64,000 nucleotides of DNA from Acidobacteriota bacterium (GCA_021788095.1 JAJYLB010000009.1:1-64000), one strand, 5' to 3'. Counted from the first letter of the stretch, positions 48,544-58,536 are shown. Notes: generated by a model not told the origin, from the letters alone. Translations and numbers: made by a program.

Positions 48544-48678
48544 TTCACGGGCGAGGCGGTGGGGTGGCACCTTGCTGCGGCTCTTTGCAGCGTGTAATCA
48601 TTGGCAGCACCCCGGCTCGTCGACTACGCTTGACAGCTTATACGCCCAAGGCTCCCGGACAGATGCGAGCTTGCCCTC

Positions 48679-49275
48679 ATGACTCTGAAACGCCGGGATG
48701 AGGACCTAAAGAGAATCGTCGCCGATTCTGCAACGACCATTTCGTCTCTTGAAGGACTCCTTGGGACATTGGGCGACGCGGTCGACTTGGTGTCCGAATC
48801 TCTCCGCGCCGGACGCTGCCTCCTGGCTTTCGGCAACGGCGGCAGCGCCGCGCAGGCGCAGCACATCGTGGCGGAGTTGGTTGGCCGATTTCAGAAAGAG
48901 CGACGGGCGTTGGCGGCCATCGCGTTGACAACTGACACCTCCGTGCTTACCTGCCTCGGAAACGATTATGGATTCGAGGAGGTTTTCGCCCGCCAGATTC
49001 GCGCACTAGGACGGCCGGGAGATGTAGCCCTGGCCATATCGACCAGCGGGAACTCTCCCAACGTCCTGAAGGCCCTGGACGCCGCGCGCGAGCGGGGTGT
49101 ATCGACCCTTGGTTGGACCGGCCGCGAGGGAGGGGCGATGCGCGCCCGGGTCGATCTCTGCCTTTGCGTACCCGCCGATTCTACCCCTCGCATTCAGGAA
49201 GCCCACCTCGTTCTGGCTCACCTCTTTTGCCAACTCTTGGAATCTTCAATCCTTGAGGGGGAAGTGACGGGGTAG
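48679..49275 (+). CDS. gmhA: sedoheptulose-7-phosphate isomerase (GmhA-like SIS protein)
   Basis: A 198-residue SIS-domain enzyme of normal GmhA length. RCLLAFGNGGSAAQAQHIVA, ELVGRFQKERRALAAIALTT and ISTSGNSPNVLKALDAARER are the phosphosugar-binding blocks, and RIQEAHLVLAHLFCQLLE is the C-terminal helix. It converts sedoheptulose-7-phosphate to D-glycero-D-manno-heptose-7-phosphate, the first step of heptose donor synthesis. It is followed 27 bases later by HldA and preceded by an epimerase. Confidence 0.92.
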   Translation: MTLKRRDEDLKRIVADSATTISSLEGLLGTLGDAVDLVSESLRAGRCLLAFGNGGSAAQAQHIVAELVGRFQKERRALAAIALTTDTSVLTCLGNDYGFEEVFARQIRALGRPGDVALAISTSGNSPNVLKALDAARERGVSTLGWTGREGGAMRARVDLCLCVPADSTPRIQEAHLVLAHLFCQLLESSILEGEVTG

Positions 49276-49302
49276 AGTGAAATTCCAAGCGGAGCTAACA
49301 GC

Positions 49303-50313
49303 GTGAATCGATTCGTCCGTCTACTGGAGGGATTCTCGTCCTCGAGCGTATTGGTGGTAGGCGACTTGATGCTCGACGAATACCTATGGGGGCACATCGA
49401 GCGCATTTCGCCAGAGGCTCCCGTGCCGGTACTGAGTCTGGCCCGCCGGGAGTGCGCGCTGGGTGGAGCAGGAAACGTGATGCGGAACCTGGCGCAGTTG
49501 GGGGCACACGTTTCCGCTGTAGGCGTCGTGGGGCTGGACGGACCGGGCGAAGAGATTTTGGAGTTGCTGGAAACTATAGGGATTGAAGGCGATGGAGTGG
49601 TGCGGGAGGCGCGGCGGAAATCGACACGCAAGGTGCGTTTAATGTCGCTCGATCACGGACAGCAAGTGTTTCGTCTCGATGAGGAGTCGCCTGAGCAGGT
49701 GTGGGGGGAGGCGGAGCAGAAGGTTAAGGAAAAGATCGAGTTGAAGGCGGCTGAGGCACAGGTGATTGTTTGTTCAGATTACAGCAAAGGACTACTCACG
49801 AAGGGGGTATTGGGCGCAGCATTTGCGGCGGCTCGACGCGAAAGGGTTCCCGTGCTGGTGGCACCAAAGGACCCGAACCCCGAGAAGTACCGCGGGGCCA
49901 CATTGCTGATGCCCAACGCGCGGGAGCTGGCCCAGCTAGTGGGGTCGCGAGGAGAGCAGAGCGAGTGGGTCGCCAAGGCAGGTAAGCAGTTGGTGGAGAG
50001 CTTAGCTCTGGAGGCGCTGGTGGTGACGCGGGGGCGGGAAGGGATGACGCTGTTCCAGCCCGGGCCGGCGGGGGTCGGGTGCGTCGACATCGCAACAGCG
50101 GCGCGGAGCGTGTATGACGTGACTGGAGCTGGCGACACGGCGCTGGCGGCTCTCGCGCTGGCGGTGGCTGGTGGAGCGGACTGGGAGCTAGCCGCACAGC
50201 TGGCCAATGAGGCCGCGGGTGTGGTGGTAGGCAAGCGGGGCACAGCCACCGTGACCATCGAGGAGATTCGGAAACAACTCCAGCGCGAAGACGCCGACCT
50301 TCCAGCGCACTAG
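49303..50313 (+). CDS. hldA: heptose-7-phosphate kinase (HldA / RfaE domain I)
   Basis: A 336-residue PfkB-family sugar kinase. VVGDLMLDEYLWGHIERISP, APVPVLSLARRECALGGAGN, LDHGQQVFRLDEE and the anion-hole motif DVTGAGDTALAALALAVAGG near residue 268 match RfaE1. It lacks the cytidylyltransferase half of HldE, so the nucleotidyl step must be done by a separate protein not in this window. GTG at 49303 is the start. It works with GmhA just upstream to make heptose-1,7-bisphosphate. Confidence 0.9.
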   Translation: MNRFVRLLEGFSSSSVLVVGDLMLDEYLWGHIERISPEAPVPVLSLARRECALGGAGNVMRNLAQLGAHVSAVGVVGLDGPGEEILELLETIGIEGDGVVREARRKSTRKVRLMSLDHGQQVFRLDEESPEQVWGEAEQKVKEKIELKAAEAQVIVCSDYSKGLLTKGVLGAAFAAARRERVPVLVAPKDPNPEKYRGATLLMPNARELAQLVGSRGEQSEWVAKAGKQLVESLALEALVVTRGREGMTLFQPGPAGVGCVDIATAARSVYDVTGAGDTALAALALAVAGGADWELAAQLANEAAGVVVGKRGTATVTIEEIRKQLQREDADLPAH

Positions 50314-50401
50314 CTCTTTGCGCCGCCGATTCCTTTGCAGGGCTGGCCAGGTCTTCCGCTGACGCGAGTTCCACCGGGCGCTACTTCGAGCAATTAGCCC
50401 T

Positions 50402-51424
50402 TCACAGAGGGGCGGGATCAGGTTCTCTCACCGCGTCCGACAGCAGTTCCGGAGGAAGACACAATTCCACGCGATTCCTTCCCCCCTCTTTTGCACGGTA
50501 GAGGGCCGAATCCGCCGCGCGGACAAGCAGCATGGGCTCGGGCGGCCGCCCAGGAGAGCTGACGGCCACCCCCAGGCTAGCAGTGACCGCGATGCGGGTA
50601 CGATCACAATCCACGGGGCGACCCGCGACTAACTCGCGAACGCGACTAGCGATCTCTAGAGCTCCCTCGGGGTCAATGCCGGGGGCCACGATAAGAAACT
50701 CCTCGCCCCCGTAGCGGCCCACGGCATCGTAAGGGCGCACGCCGGCCGTCAAACGGCGGGCTACGTCGCGCAGAATGGCATCGCCGGCCAGGTGGCCGTG
50801 GCGATCATTGATGAGCTTGAAATGATCGAGATCCACCATGAAGACCGCTAGCGGCTCGGCAGAACGAGCGGCGCGGGCGACTTCTTGCTCGAGAATCTTT
50901 AGCGTCTCGCCATGATTCCATAGGCCAGTAAGGGGGTCGTGCGCGGCCTGAGAGCGCAGCGCTTCCCGTGCGGCGATCAGTTCGTCTTGAGCGGCGAGGA
51001 TGCGCCGGCCCACGTGCAGGCGAGCGCGAAGTTCGGCACCGTCGAATGGCTTGACCAGGTAGTCGTCTGCGCCCGCGTCGAGAGCGGTGAGTAGGTTCTG
51101 CTTCTGGCTCAGCGCCGTGATCAAAACGATGTAGGCGTAGGGCCGCGTGGCATCAGCGCGAATCCTGCGGCAGATTTCTACCCCCTCGAGCCCGGGCATC
51201 ATCCAATCCAGCAAGACGAGCCGTGGCGCGTCGAGGGCCTGGAGTTCTCGCCATGCCGCGGCGCCGTCGGCCGCTGCTTCCACATGGTAGCCCCACTTTT
51301 GGAGCAAGGCCGCGACTACGCGCCGGGAAACCGGGTCGTCTTCGGCAACGAAAACACGCCGATCCTCACGACTCGGAGTAGGTAAAGTTTCTGATCGGGG
51401 CTGCGGTGGTTGCGTTTCCATCAT
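50402..51424 (-). CDS. REC-GGDEF diguanylate cyclase (PleD-like)
   Basis: A 340-residue response regulator. REC domain with phospho-acceptor Asp73 (LVLLDWMMPGLEG) and conserved Lys in DDYLVKPFDGAEL. The GGDEF domain has active-site RYGGEEFLIVAPG. The inhibitory I-site RPYD lies five residues before it, so product inhibition is likely. It makes c-di-GMP when phosphorylated. Its start overlaps the stop of the kinase-Hpt gene (ATGATGG, 51421-51424), which makes that protein its likely phosphodonor. Confidence 0.93.
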   Translation of the reverse strand: MMETQPPQPRSETLPTPSREDRRVFVAEDDPVSRRVVAALLQKWGYHVEAAADGAAAWRELQALDAPRLVLLDWMMPGLEGVEICRRIRADATRPYAYIVLITALSQKQNLLTALDAGADDYLVKPFDGAELRARLHVGRRILAAQDELIAAREALRSQAAHDPLTGLWNHGETLKILEQEVARAARSAEPLAVFMVDLDHFKLINDRHGHLAGDAILRDVARRLTAGVRPYDAVGRYGGEEFLIVAPGIDPEGALEIASRVRELVAGRPVDCDRTRIAVTASLGVAVSSPGRPPEPMLLVRAADSALYRAKEGGRNRVELCLPPELLSDAVREPDPAPL

Positions 51425-52890
51425 CCCGAAGTTTCCGCGTGGTAAGGTTTGAGACTTGCCAGCAACCGCTTCATTTCGCGCTCGAAGGCGGCATAGGCAT
51501 CTAGGGCGGGCGGGGCCAACCCCTCGTGCGCTGCCGCCTCCAGTTCTTGCGCGGCGTGAAAAGCGGGCACAGCACCGAAGTTGGCCACAGCGCCCTTGAG
51601 CGTGTGGGCGGCGCGTTGAAGAGATGCAAAATCCCCCTGGGCAAGCGCATCGCGCGCTTCCACCAGGAGCTTTGCTGCTTCTACTTCAACCAGGTCAGCC
51701 AGCTCTGCCAGCAGTTCCCGATCACCCTCCAGCCTTCCGAGAAGCGCGTCCGGATCGAAAGGCGGATTGTTGCGCGGTTCCGACAGTGGGTCATCACGCT
51801 CGACGCCGGACGTGGGAGGGCAGCCCGGCATTTGGGAGGGTTCGAGAGGGGCGATCGCTTTGGCGGGGAAATTGTCCAGAAAGGCAGCGATCGGTGCGGA
51901 GGGTTGTGGTTCGACGGGAGCGAGGGCGGGTGTTTTGGTTTCGGTGAAGGTACTGCCGGAGCCTTCCTGGCTTTCCACCCAGATCCGGCCGTTCATACTT
52001 TCCACAAGATATTTCGCAATGGCCAGACCCAGCCCCGAGCCGCCGTATTTCCTGGTGGTCGAACCGTCCGCTTGGGTGAAGGGGTCAAACAAACGGCAGC
52101 GCTGGCTTTCCGGGATGCCGATTCCGGTGTCTAGGACGAGGAAATGCAACAGAACGCCCGCTTCCGCCTCTTCCCTCCGGCAAATATCGACGACCACCTC
52201 GCCCTTGTCGGTAAACTTGATTCCATTGGCCACCAGATTGACGAGCACTTGGCTCAAACGGGCCGGATCACCCAAGAGCCACTCCGGCACCTCGGGTCGA
52301 ATGCGCCGAGCCAGTTCGAGTCCCTTCGAAAACGCCCATTGCCCGAGGGACTTCCTCAGCTTCCCTAGCGAATCGGGCAAGGAGAAGAAAATTTTTTGGA
52401 AGTCCAGCTTGCCGAATTCGATTTTGGCCAAGTCAAGGATGTTGTCGAGCAACGAGAGCAGGGAATCGGCGGAAGACTTCACTAGCGTCGGGTACACGCG
52501 CTGCTTTTCGGTGAACAGAGTATCGAGCGCCAGCGCGGTCATGCCGAGTATGCCGTTCTTCGGCGTGCAGATCTCGTGGCTCGTCATGGCCGTTCGAAGG
52601 CTGTCGTCCTTTTCGGAGGCCGCCCGAAGGGCAGTATGGGCAAGCGCGAGAATCAGCCCCGCTACTCTATCTTGAATCTTCACCGACAACAGCAAACCCA
52701 GCACTGTTGAAATGACTAACAACATCGCCACGAGCCCTACTACCGGTTCCCACAAAGGGCCCTTCAGACTTGGCCGGAACCTCTCGAAAAGAGTAAACGC
52801 AGCACTGGCAAATAGAAAGGGCAGCGCGCTCGTTAAGAGCACGGCTTGACGGAGCTTGCGCGCAGTAGGACCGCTGGTCATCCGAAACAT
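51421..52890 (-). CDS. membrane histidine kinase with C-terminal Hpt domain
   Basis: A 489-residue protein. Two membrane helices lie in residues about 15-75 with almost no periplasmic loop. The HisKA H box reads TSHEICTPKNGILGM, keeping the His but with Cys for the usual Arg and Lys for Met. The ATPase has LVNLVANGIKFTDKGE, LDTGIGIPESQRCRLFDPF and KYGGSGLGLAIAKYLVES. A Pro-rich linker leads to an Hpt domain with QRAAHTLKGAVANFGAVPA. No receiver lies between them, so phosphate would go through the Hpt to the REC of the coupled diguanylate cyclase, or the Hpt may serve another kinase. Confidence 0.9.
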   Translation of the reverse strand: MFRMTSGPTARKLRQAVLLTSALPFLFASAAFTLFERFRPSLKGPLWEPVVGLVAMLLVISTVLGLLLSVKIQDRVAGLILALAHTALRAASEKDDSLRTAMTSHEICTPKNGILGMTALALDTLFTEKQRVYPTLVKSSADSLLSLLDNILDLAKIEFGKLDFQKIFFSLPDSLGKLRKSLGQWAFSKGLELARRIRPEVPEWLLGDPARLSQVLVNLVANGIKFTDKGEVVVDICRREEAEAGVLLHFLVLDTGIGIPESQRCRLFDPFTQADGSTTRKYGGSGLGLAIAKYLVESMNGRIWVESQEGSGSTFTETKTPALAPVEPQPSAPIAAFLDNFPAKAIAPLEPSQMPGCPPTSGVERDDPLSEPRNNPPFDPDALLGRLEGDRELLAELADLVEVEAAKLLVEARDALAQGDFASLQRAAHTLKGAVANFGAVPAFHAAQELEAAAHEGLAPPALDAYAAFEREMKRLLASLKPYHAETSG

Positions 52891-53438
52891 GATTCCGAGA
52901 ATCTACCCGATGCTCCGCACCGGAGCAGGTACCGCGACCTGCGTGTCTGCCAGCACGTGCGGGACCAATGTGTACCTCCCAACCCCGGGTAAGTCCACGG
53001 AGCTCATTAGATTCGGAGGGAAGAGGTGGGAATTGAGTGGAAGCCTGCGCTGGAGCTGTGCCGGAGCGGGGTTGATGTTCCGAAGCGGAACCGACGCTCG
53101 CGTCGATTATCGCCCACGCACCAATCTCCAAGACCCTCGCCTGCCGAGATGAGGGTCTACTTCTGTCACAGTACGTTCTCATTGTTGGCTGATTTCTTGC
53201 GGTTGTCTGGCTTGGGGGTTGAGGGGAGGCCACGGGTCCGTGGCAAGCCGCCACTTGCTGCCAGCAGCGCCGTCGACGGGCGCGATCACATGTCCTGTGC
53301 TAGAGTGGCTTCGTTTTCGAAAGTGGGATCGCCGCCCGCCGAGGCGGGCCGCGCAAGCAGGAAGCCAGCCTAGCGATCGCGTTGACACGGTTGACAAACA
53401 AGCCAAACCGAGCGGTGCGGCTTAAGCGTTGAGGGAAC
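52891..53438. other. intergenic region with no supported gene
   Basis: About 550 bases without a convincing reading frame. CCGCACCGGAGCAGGTACCG near 52915 has weak self-complementarity. TTGACACGGTTGACA near 53381 looks like overlapping -35 boxes ahead of the GT87-like gene, but no -10 follows at the right distance. Confidence 0.45.
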
Positions 53439-54693
53439 TTGGCGCTTCTTATGGCGTCCTTGACCCTGCTTCTCTTCATGCTCGGTTTTGTCGCACGGCA
53501 ACCCGAGGGGACACTGGATTTCGTCAGCTGGTACTCGGCGGCGTCTATCGTTCGACAAGGTTCAGCGCCCAGGCTTTACGACCTGAATTTGCAGCGAGAG
53601 GTTGAAGAGCGGGTTGACCCTCAGGGGCAGTTCCTCCCCTTCGACCACCTTCCGCTCGAAGCTTGGATGTGCCTGCCCCTGGCGCTCTTTTCCTTTCCGC
53701 AGGCTTACCTACTGTGGAGCGGATTCAACCTCGCCCTGCTGGGCCTCATTTTGTATCTTATCCGGTACTGCAAAATCCGGTTAGACCCTGACAGCCGGCT
53801 CGTCTGGCTGCCGGTGACCCTGCCGCCGGTGGCCGGGACCCTAGTGCTCGGCCAGGATTCGCTGGTGACAGCGGTGGCGTTCCTGCTGATGTACGTGGCG
53901 CTTCGCAATAGGCGCGATCTCCTCGCAGGTTTGGCCCTTGGCCTTGGCTTGGAGGCATTCCAGATCGCTCTCCCCTTCGCGTTCATTTTCCTGCTTAGGC
54001 GCCGCTGGAAGTTCATGGTTGGATTCTCGGCCTCCTGCGCGGTGGTGCTGAGCGCCTGCGCTGCCCTGGTGGGGGGGGCGAGGATTGGCGCAATATCTAA
54101 CCCTGCTTCTTGCGGTAGGAAAGGCATCGGGCAGCGGGCCGTACGCCATCGGGGCCACGCCCATGCCTTCACTCCGAGGGGCGCTCGCCGCATTTTCGGG
54201 CGGTGCCATCCCCTATACCCTGCTTTTTGCCCTTTCCCTTGTGGGATCGATCTTGCTGCTCGGTTGGGCCGCTTGGGAGTTCCGCAGTATAAGCACGCCT
54301 GAAAACCCGTCCTTCGACCTCCAGTTCTCTTTCGCCGCGATTGCTGCTCTCCTGGCCAGCTATCATCTGTTCGCTCACGAACTGACCCCTCTGATCTTGC
54401 TGGCGTATCTCATCCTCGGATATGAGGAAGTGGCCCGCTCATCCGAAAGTCTGCTCGGCCGCTCAAGTACGCAGCTCTTGTTGCTGATTCCTATCGTGAT
54501 GATCGTGGGCTCCGCCCTGCGGTTCCGCGCCTTCAGTGTGTTGTTCGTGGCCCTTTTTGGCCTGCTCGTCTGGCTCTCGCAAGAGAACCGGAGAATGAGG
54601 TCTCTCAGGAAAGACGGGAGTGGCGACAATTCGTCGAAGCCATCTTGCCCTTCGATCGTGAACCCCCCGGGGCGTTCCACTGCGTCTCGCTGA
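53439..54693 (+). pseudogene. GT87/DUF2029-like membrane glycosyltransferase, frameshifted at an eight-G tract
   Basis: The first frame (53439-54302) encodes helices such as LTLLLFMLGFVARQPEGTLD, the DUF2029-type region SWYSAASIVRQGSAPRLYDL and FDHLPLEAWMCLPLALFSF. At GTGGGGGGGGCG (G-run 54071-54078) the reading must shift to continue as LAQYLTLLLAVGKASGSGPY (54085-54693), with FAAIAALLASYHLFAHELTP near the end. Joined, it makes about 417 residues, a normal length for these polyprenyl-sugar-using transferases. The shift may be real, phase-variable or an assembly error. TTG at 53439 follows GAGGGA. Confidence 0.75.
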
Positions 54694-54879
54694 CCCTCCC
54701 CTGCCATCCCCGAACGCTTTCAGGTTGAGGGAAGCGCTGGGCGCTGCGGCGTCGTGTCGACGGTTCGCCAACCGGCCGCGCCTCCATTTCACGCGAGGAA
54801 GGAAAGTCATGGGTGGCGCTTGCATACCTCTACCTTCCACCTCCCCGTGTGCAGGCTTGGACCACACACTTTTCAGCAC

Positions 54880-55264
54880 TTCCTTCTTTACGTCACTCGC
54901 TCCACCTGGGCGGTCTTGAAATTCCGAAGTATGACGAACCCGGACAGTTCGACATTCGATATAGAGTTTGCACTGGCCACGCTGGCGGCCCTGTTGGCCA
55001 GTTATCATATATTCGTGCATGAACTTACGCCGCTCGTTGCGGTTTGATTTCTGATTCTGGGCTACGAAGGAACCCGCCGGCGCGAAGGCCTGCTCGGGAA
55101 CCGTAAAAGTACGGCTTTGCTGCTGATTTTAGGGCAGTTTGCGGGATAGGCGGTGCCGCCTTCCACTTCCGGGATTTCAGCGTCCTCTTCATCGTGCTCC
55201 TGGGCCTGATAATCTGTCTGTCCCAGGAACTCGCTGCCCTGCCGAAGGCCGCACCACTCGAATG
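54880..55264 (+). pseudogene. decayed partial copy of the GT87-like gene
   Basis: It encodes FRSMTNPDSSTFDIEFALAT, ALLASYHIFVHELTPLVAV, stop, FLILGYEGTRRREGLLGNRK, and after another stop FRDFSVLFIVLLGLIICLS. Each piece aligns in order with the last 110 residues of the preceding gene (for example FAAIAALLASYHLFAHELTP, then YLILGYEEVARSSESLLG and FRAFSVLFVALFGLLVWLS). At least two in-frame stops and frame changes make it a dead tandem duplicate. Confidence 0.8.
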
Positions 55265-55329
55265 ACTGAGGGCAGGTGGGGCGACTCTCATGTGCAGGAC
55301 TAGTCCCGGCGCACGAGGTGGGCGCTCCA

Positions 55330-58300
55330 TCACTTCGGTGGCGGAGCTGGACGTGCGCCCGCGAGGGTGATGGGAGCCAATCCGGCGCCGGAAAGCTGCT
55401 CGTTGAGTGCGGACAACTCGGCAGTGGTCAACCGGGTCCATGAGGCGAGCGCTCCATCGAGGGCCTGGCTGCCCTCGGCGAAGAAATTGCGCGCCGTTTC
55501 GGTTGGCGCGCTGTCGGCGCTCTCGACCGAAGCCTCGACCCGGCTTAGCCGCCCTCGTATCTCGCTCAGGCTTTCCTTCCGCGCGGGCAGAGGCGCGGCG
55601 CTTGACGGGGTACCGCTGGCCAAGGCGGCCACTTCGCTCTCAAGCGCCTTGACGGACGCCAGAACTGTGGCCTCATTGCTGGCTCCGGCGAGCCGCTTCT
55701 CCCTGTCCTCTAACTGCTGTTCGAGCGCTCGCGCTTCGCTTATCGCCTTGGCCGCCTGCCCGAGCCGAGTCTCAATTTGTGTTGCCAAATCGAACTGCGC
55801 TTCCAGGTCTGCCAGTGAAACCTGGGTGTGCGGGTCCATGCGTAAAGTAAGTGAACGCGTATAGGATTGGCCGCCGGCGGTCAGCCGCACCTGGTACTGC
55901 CCGGGCACGGCCCAAGGGCCACCACCGAAACCGAATCCGAATCCGAAGAAGGCGCCACGGCCTGCGGGCGATGTAGAAGCGTAGCGCAGATCCCAAGTGA
56001 ACCGGTGCATGCCAGCCGCCTTCGAAAGCGCCTCGGGTGTGGGCGCCCAGAACGGCGGGAAAGGAAGCGCTGCGGCGGGTGGCACTTGCGGATGCTGGGC
56101 GCTGGAGTAGCGGCGCACCACTTGACCTTGTGAGTCGAGAATCTCCAGGACGACGTCTCCCGGTGGCTGCGCTTTCAAATAGTAGTCGATGATGGCGCCA
56201 TCGGGTGAGTTGGGAGCTGCCGGAATCTCGGGCGGCAGGGGCGTTCCATGCTCGGTGCCTGGTCGGACACGATAGGCGGTGCGGGGCCGGAAAAGGAACA
56301 CATCGGCCTGGGCGGCCTCGGCGGCTTGCCGTAAGGGTGTGATGTCCTCCAGGATCCAGAAGGATCGGCCGTGCGTTGCAATCACCAAATCGCTCTCATG
56401 GATCGTCAAATCGCGAACCGGAGTCGCCGGCAGGTTGAGCTGAAGCGACTGCCATAGGTCGCCGTCGTCGAAGGAGACATACACACCCGTCTCCGTTCCG
56501 GCGAAAAGCAGTCCCCTACGTGCCGGGTCCTCGCGCACGGCGTGGACGTAGGCGGGAGCACGGATGCCCGAGTCGATCCGCGTCCATGTCCGGCCGAAAT
56601 CGTGCGTCCGGTAGATATAGGGGGCGTAGTTGTCCAAGCGGTGGCGATTGACTGCCAGATACGCTGTGCCTGCGTCGAAATGCGACGGCTCGATCAGCGC
56701 AATGCGCGCCCAGTCTCCTAGCCCGCGGGGTGTCGCGTTCGCCCACGTCTGCCCGTCATTGCGCGTCAAATACACCCGTCCCGTGTCGCTTCCCGTCCAG
56801 ATCAACCCCCGGTCTACGGGTGAGGGCGCGATTGTACTGATGACCCCGTAACCCCGCTGGACAGCATTCTCCGCCGTGGGTGGCCCCGCGATCGCAGGCG
56901 CTGGAGGATTTTTCTCCGCCCCCGTTAGGTCCCCGCTGATCTCCTTCCAACTCGATCCCCGATCGTTCGACTGGAAGAGGACCTGAGCGCCGAAATAAAT
57001 GGTGTGTGAATTGAAGGGGTCGATGGCCAGCGGTGGCGTCCACGGAAAGCGGTACTTCAAAGCCGCGATGTCGGTGTTCAGTTCGCTGCGGAAGGGATAG
57101 GGAGATATATCCAGACCCTGCGTCGTTCGACGGTCGAAGCGCGTGACGCCCCCACCGGTGGTGCTGGCGTAGATGGTGCTGGGGTCGTTCGGGTCCGGCA
57201 GGATGTAGCCGCTCTCACCGCCCCAGCCAGGAAACCAATCCCGGAAAGTGATCTTGCCGTAGTCGCTGCGGCTAAGGAGGGCCATACCCCCCGAATCTTG
57301 CTGCGCCCCGTACACGAGGTAGGGAAAACTGGAGTCGGTGGCCACGTGGTAGATTTGCGCGGTGGGCTGATTGTACCAGGAAGTCCAATGACGCCCCCCA
57401 TCGACGGTAAGCGTTGCTCCTTGGTCGCTGCCGACGATCATCCGCTCGGGGTCGTTTCGAGCGATCCACAGATCGTGATAATCGTCTCCGCCCGGTGCGC
57501 CCTTGAAAGCCACCCACGTGTGCCCGCCGTCCGTCGAGCGATAGAGCGCCGTATTCGCTACATACACGATGTCCGCGTTCTTCGGATCGACGAAAATCCC
57601 GCCGAAATACCACTGCCGGCCGAGCACGCGGGGATCGGTGCCTACCAACCCCCAACTGGTTCCTCCGTCGTCCGAGCGATAGACACCGTCCTTGCTCCCG
57701 CTCATGAGTGCATAAAGGATCTTGCCGCCGCCGGATGCCGCCACGGCGATACCCACGCGGCCCCATGGTTTCGGCGGCAAACCTTCCGTCGGCATCTCCG
57801 TCCACGTTTGGCCTTCGTCAGTCGACCGGTAAAAACCTCCGCCCGGCCCGTCCGTCGGTGCATAGACGCTCCAAGGTGGGCGGCGGGTTTGCCAGAGGGC
57901 GGCATATACGGTTTGGGGATCGGCGGGGTCGAACGTAATATCGATGGCGCCAGTGTTGGGATCCTTATAGAGAACCTTCTGCCACGACTTGCCGCCGTCG
58001 CTCGAGCGGAAAACTCCGCGCTCCTCGTTGGGACCGTAGGCATGACCCAAAACGGCCACCAGCACCAAGTTGGGGTTTTGGGGGTCGACCAAAATCTTAG
58101 CGATCTGCCGGGAATCGTCGAGACCGCGGTGCGTCCACGTCTTGCCTCCGTCGGTCGACTTATACATGCCGTCGCCGATGGATAAATCCGAGCGGATATC
58201 TGCTTCGCCCGTACCAACGTAGATCACATTGGGATTAGAAGGGGCCACGGCAATTGCCCCAATCGAGCCGATCGGTGCACTGTCGAAGATGGGAGACCAA

Positions 58301-58536
58301 GTGAGTCCGCCGTCAATCGATCGCCAAACGCCGCCGCCCACCCCTCCGAAGTAATAAACGTTCCGCTCGCTCTCCAGCCCCGTCACCGTCACCACGCGCC
58401 CGCCGCGAAACGGCCCGATCAATCGCCAGCGCATCCCTGAGAACAAGGACGGACTCACCTGGGCGCGAGCGCCCAACGGCAGAATCCAGGCGCCAAGTAC
58501 GAGCGCCAGCGAAAGGAAGAGCTTCCAAAGACCCAT
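55330..58536 (-). CDS. secreted BNR/VPS10-like beta-propeller protein
   Basis: A 1068-residue exported protein with signal peptide LFLSLALVLGAWILPLGARA. Residues about 30-720 contain many Asp-box/BNR repeats (VWRSIDGGLTWSPIF, MYKSTDGGKTWTHRG, VFRSSDGGKSWQKVL, FYRSTDEGQTWTEMP, VYRSDDGGTSWGLVG), indicating one or two propellers like sialidase/Vps10 folds. About 790-930 is a beta-rich domain ending in FTWDLRYAST. The last 130 residues are helical coiled coil (QIETRLGQAAKAISEARALE). No sialidase catalytic Arg triad or Tyr is evident. Such proteins are common in acidobacteria and other soil bacteria. GGAGGTC precedes the start codon. Confidence 0.85.
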   Translation of the reverse strand: MGLWKLFLSLALVLGAWILPLGARAQVSPSLFSGMRWRLIGPFRGGRVVTVTGLESERNVYYFGGVGGGVWRSIDGGLTWSPIFDSAPIGSIGAIAVAPSNPNVIYVGTGEADIRSDLSIGDGMYKSTDGGKTWTHRGLDDSRQIAKILVDPQNPNLVLVAVLGHAYGPNEERGVFRSSDGGKSWQKVLYKDPNTGAIDITFDPADPQTVYAALWQTRRPPWSVYAPTDGPGGGFYRSTDEGQTWTEMPTEGLPPKPWGRVGIAVAASGGGKILYALMSGSKDGVYRSDDGGTSWGLVGTDPRVLGRQWYFGGIFVDPKNADIVYVANTALYRSTDGGHTWVAFKGAPGGDDYHDLWIARNDPERMIVGSDQGATLTVDGGRHWTSWYNQPTAQIYHVATDSSFPYLVYGAQQDSGGMALLSRSDYGKITFRDWFPGWGGESGYILPDPNDPSTIYASTTGGGVTRFDRRTTQGLDISPYPFRSELNTDIAALKYRFPWTPPLAIDPFNSHTIYFGAQVLFQSNDRGSSWKEISGDLTGAEKNPPAPAIAGPPTAENAVQRGYGVISTIAPSPVDRGLIWTGSDTGRVYLTRNDGQTWANATPRGLGDWARIALIEPSHFDAGTAYLAVNRHRLDNYAPYIYRTHDFGRTWTRIDSGIRAPAYVHAVREDPARRGLLFAGTETGVYVSFDDGDLWQSLQLNLPATPVRDLTIHESDLVIATHGRSFWILEDITPLRQAAEAAQADVFLFRPRTAYRVRPGTEHGTPLPPEIPAAPNSPDGAIIDYYLKAQPPGDVVLEILDSQGQVVRRYSSAQHPQVPPAAALPFPPFWAPTPEALSKAAGMHRFTWDLRYASTSPAGRGAFFGFGFGFGGGPWAVPGQYQVRLTAGGQSYTRSLTLRMDPHTQVSLADLEAQFDLATQIETRLGQAAKAISEARALEQQLEDREKRLAGASNEATVLASVKALESEVAALASGTPSSAAPLPARKESLSEIRGRLSRVEASVESADSAPTETARNFFAEGSQALDGALASWTRLTTAELSALNEQLSGAGLAPITLAGARPAPPPK

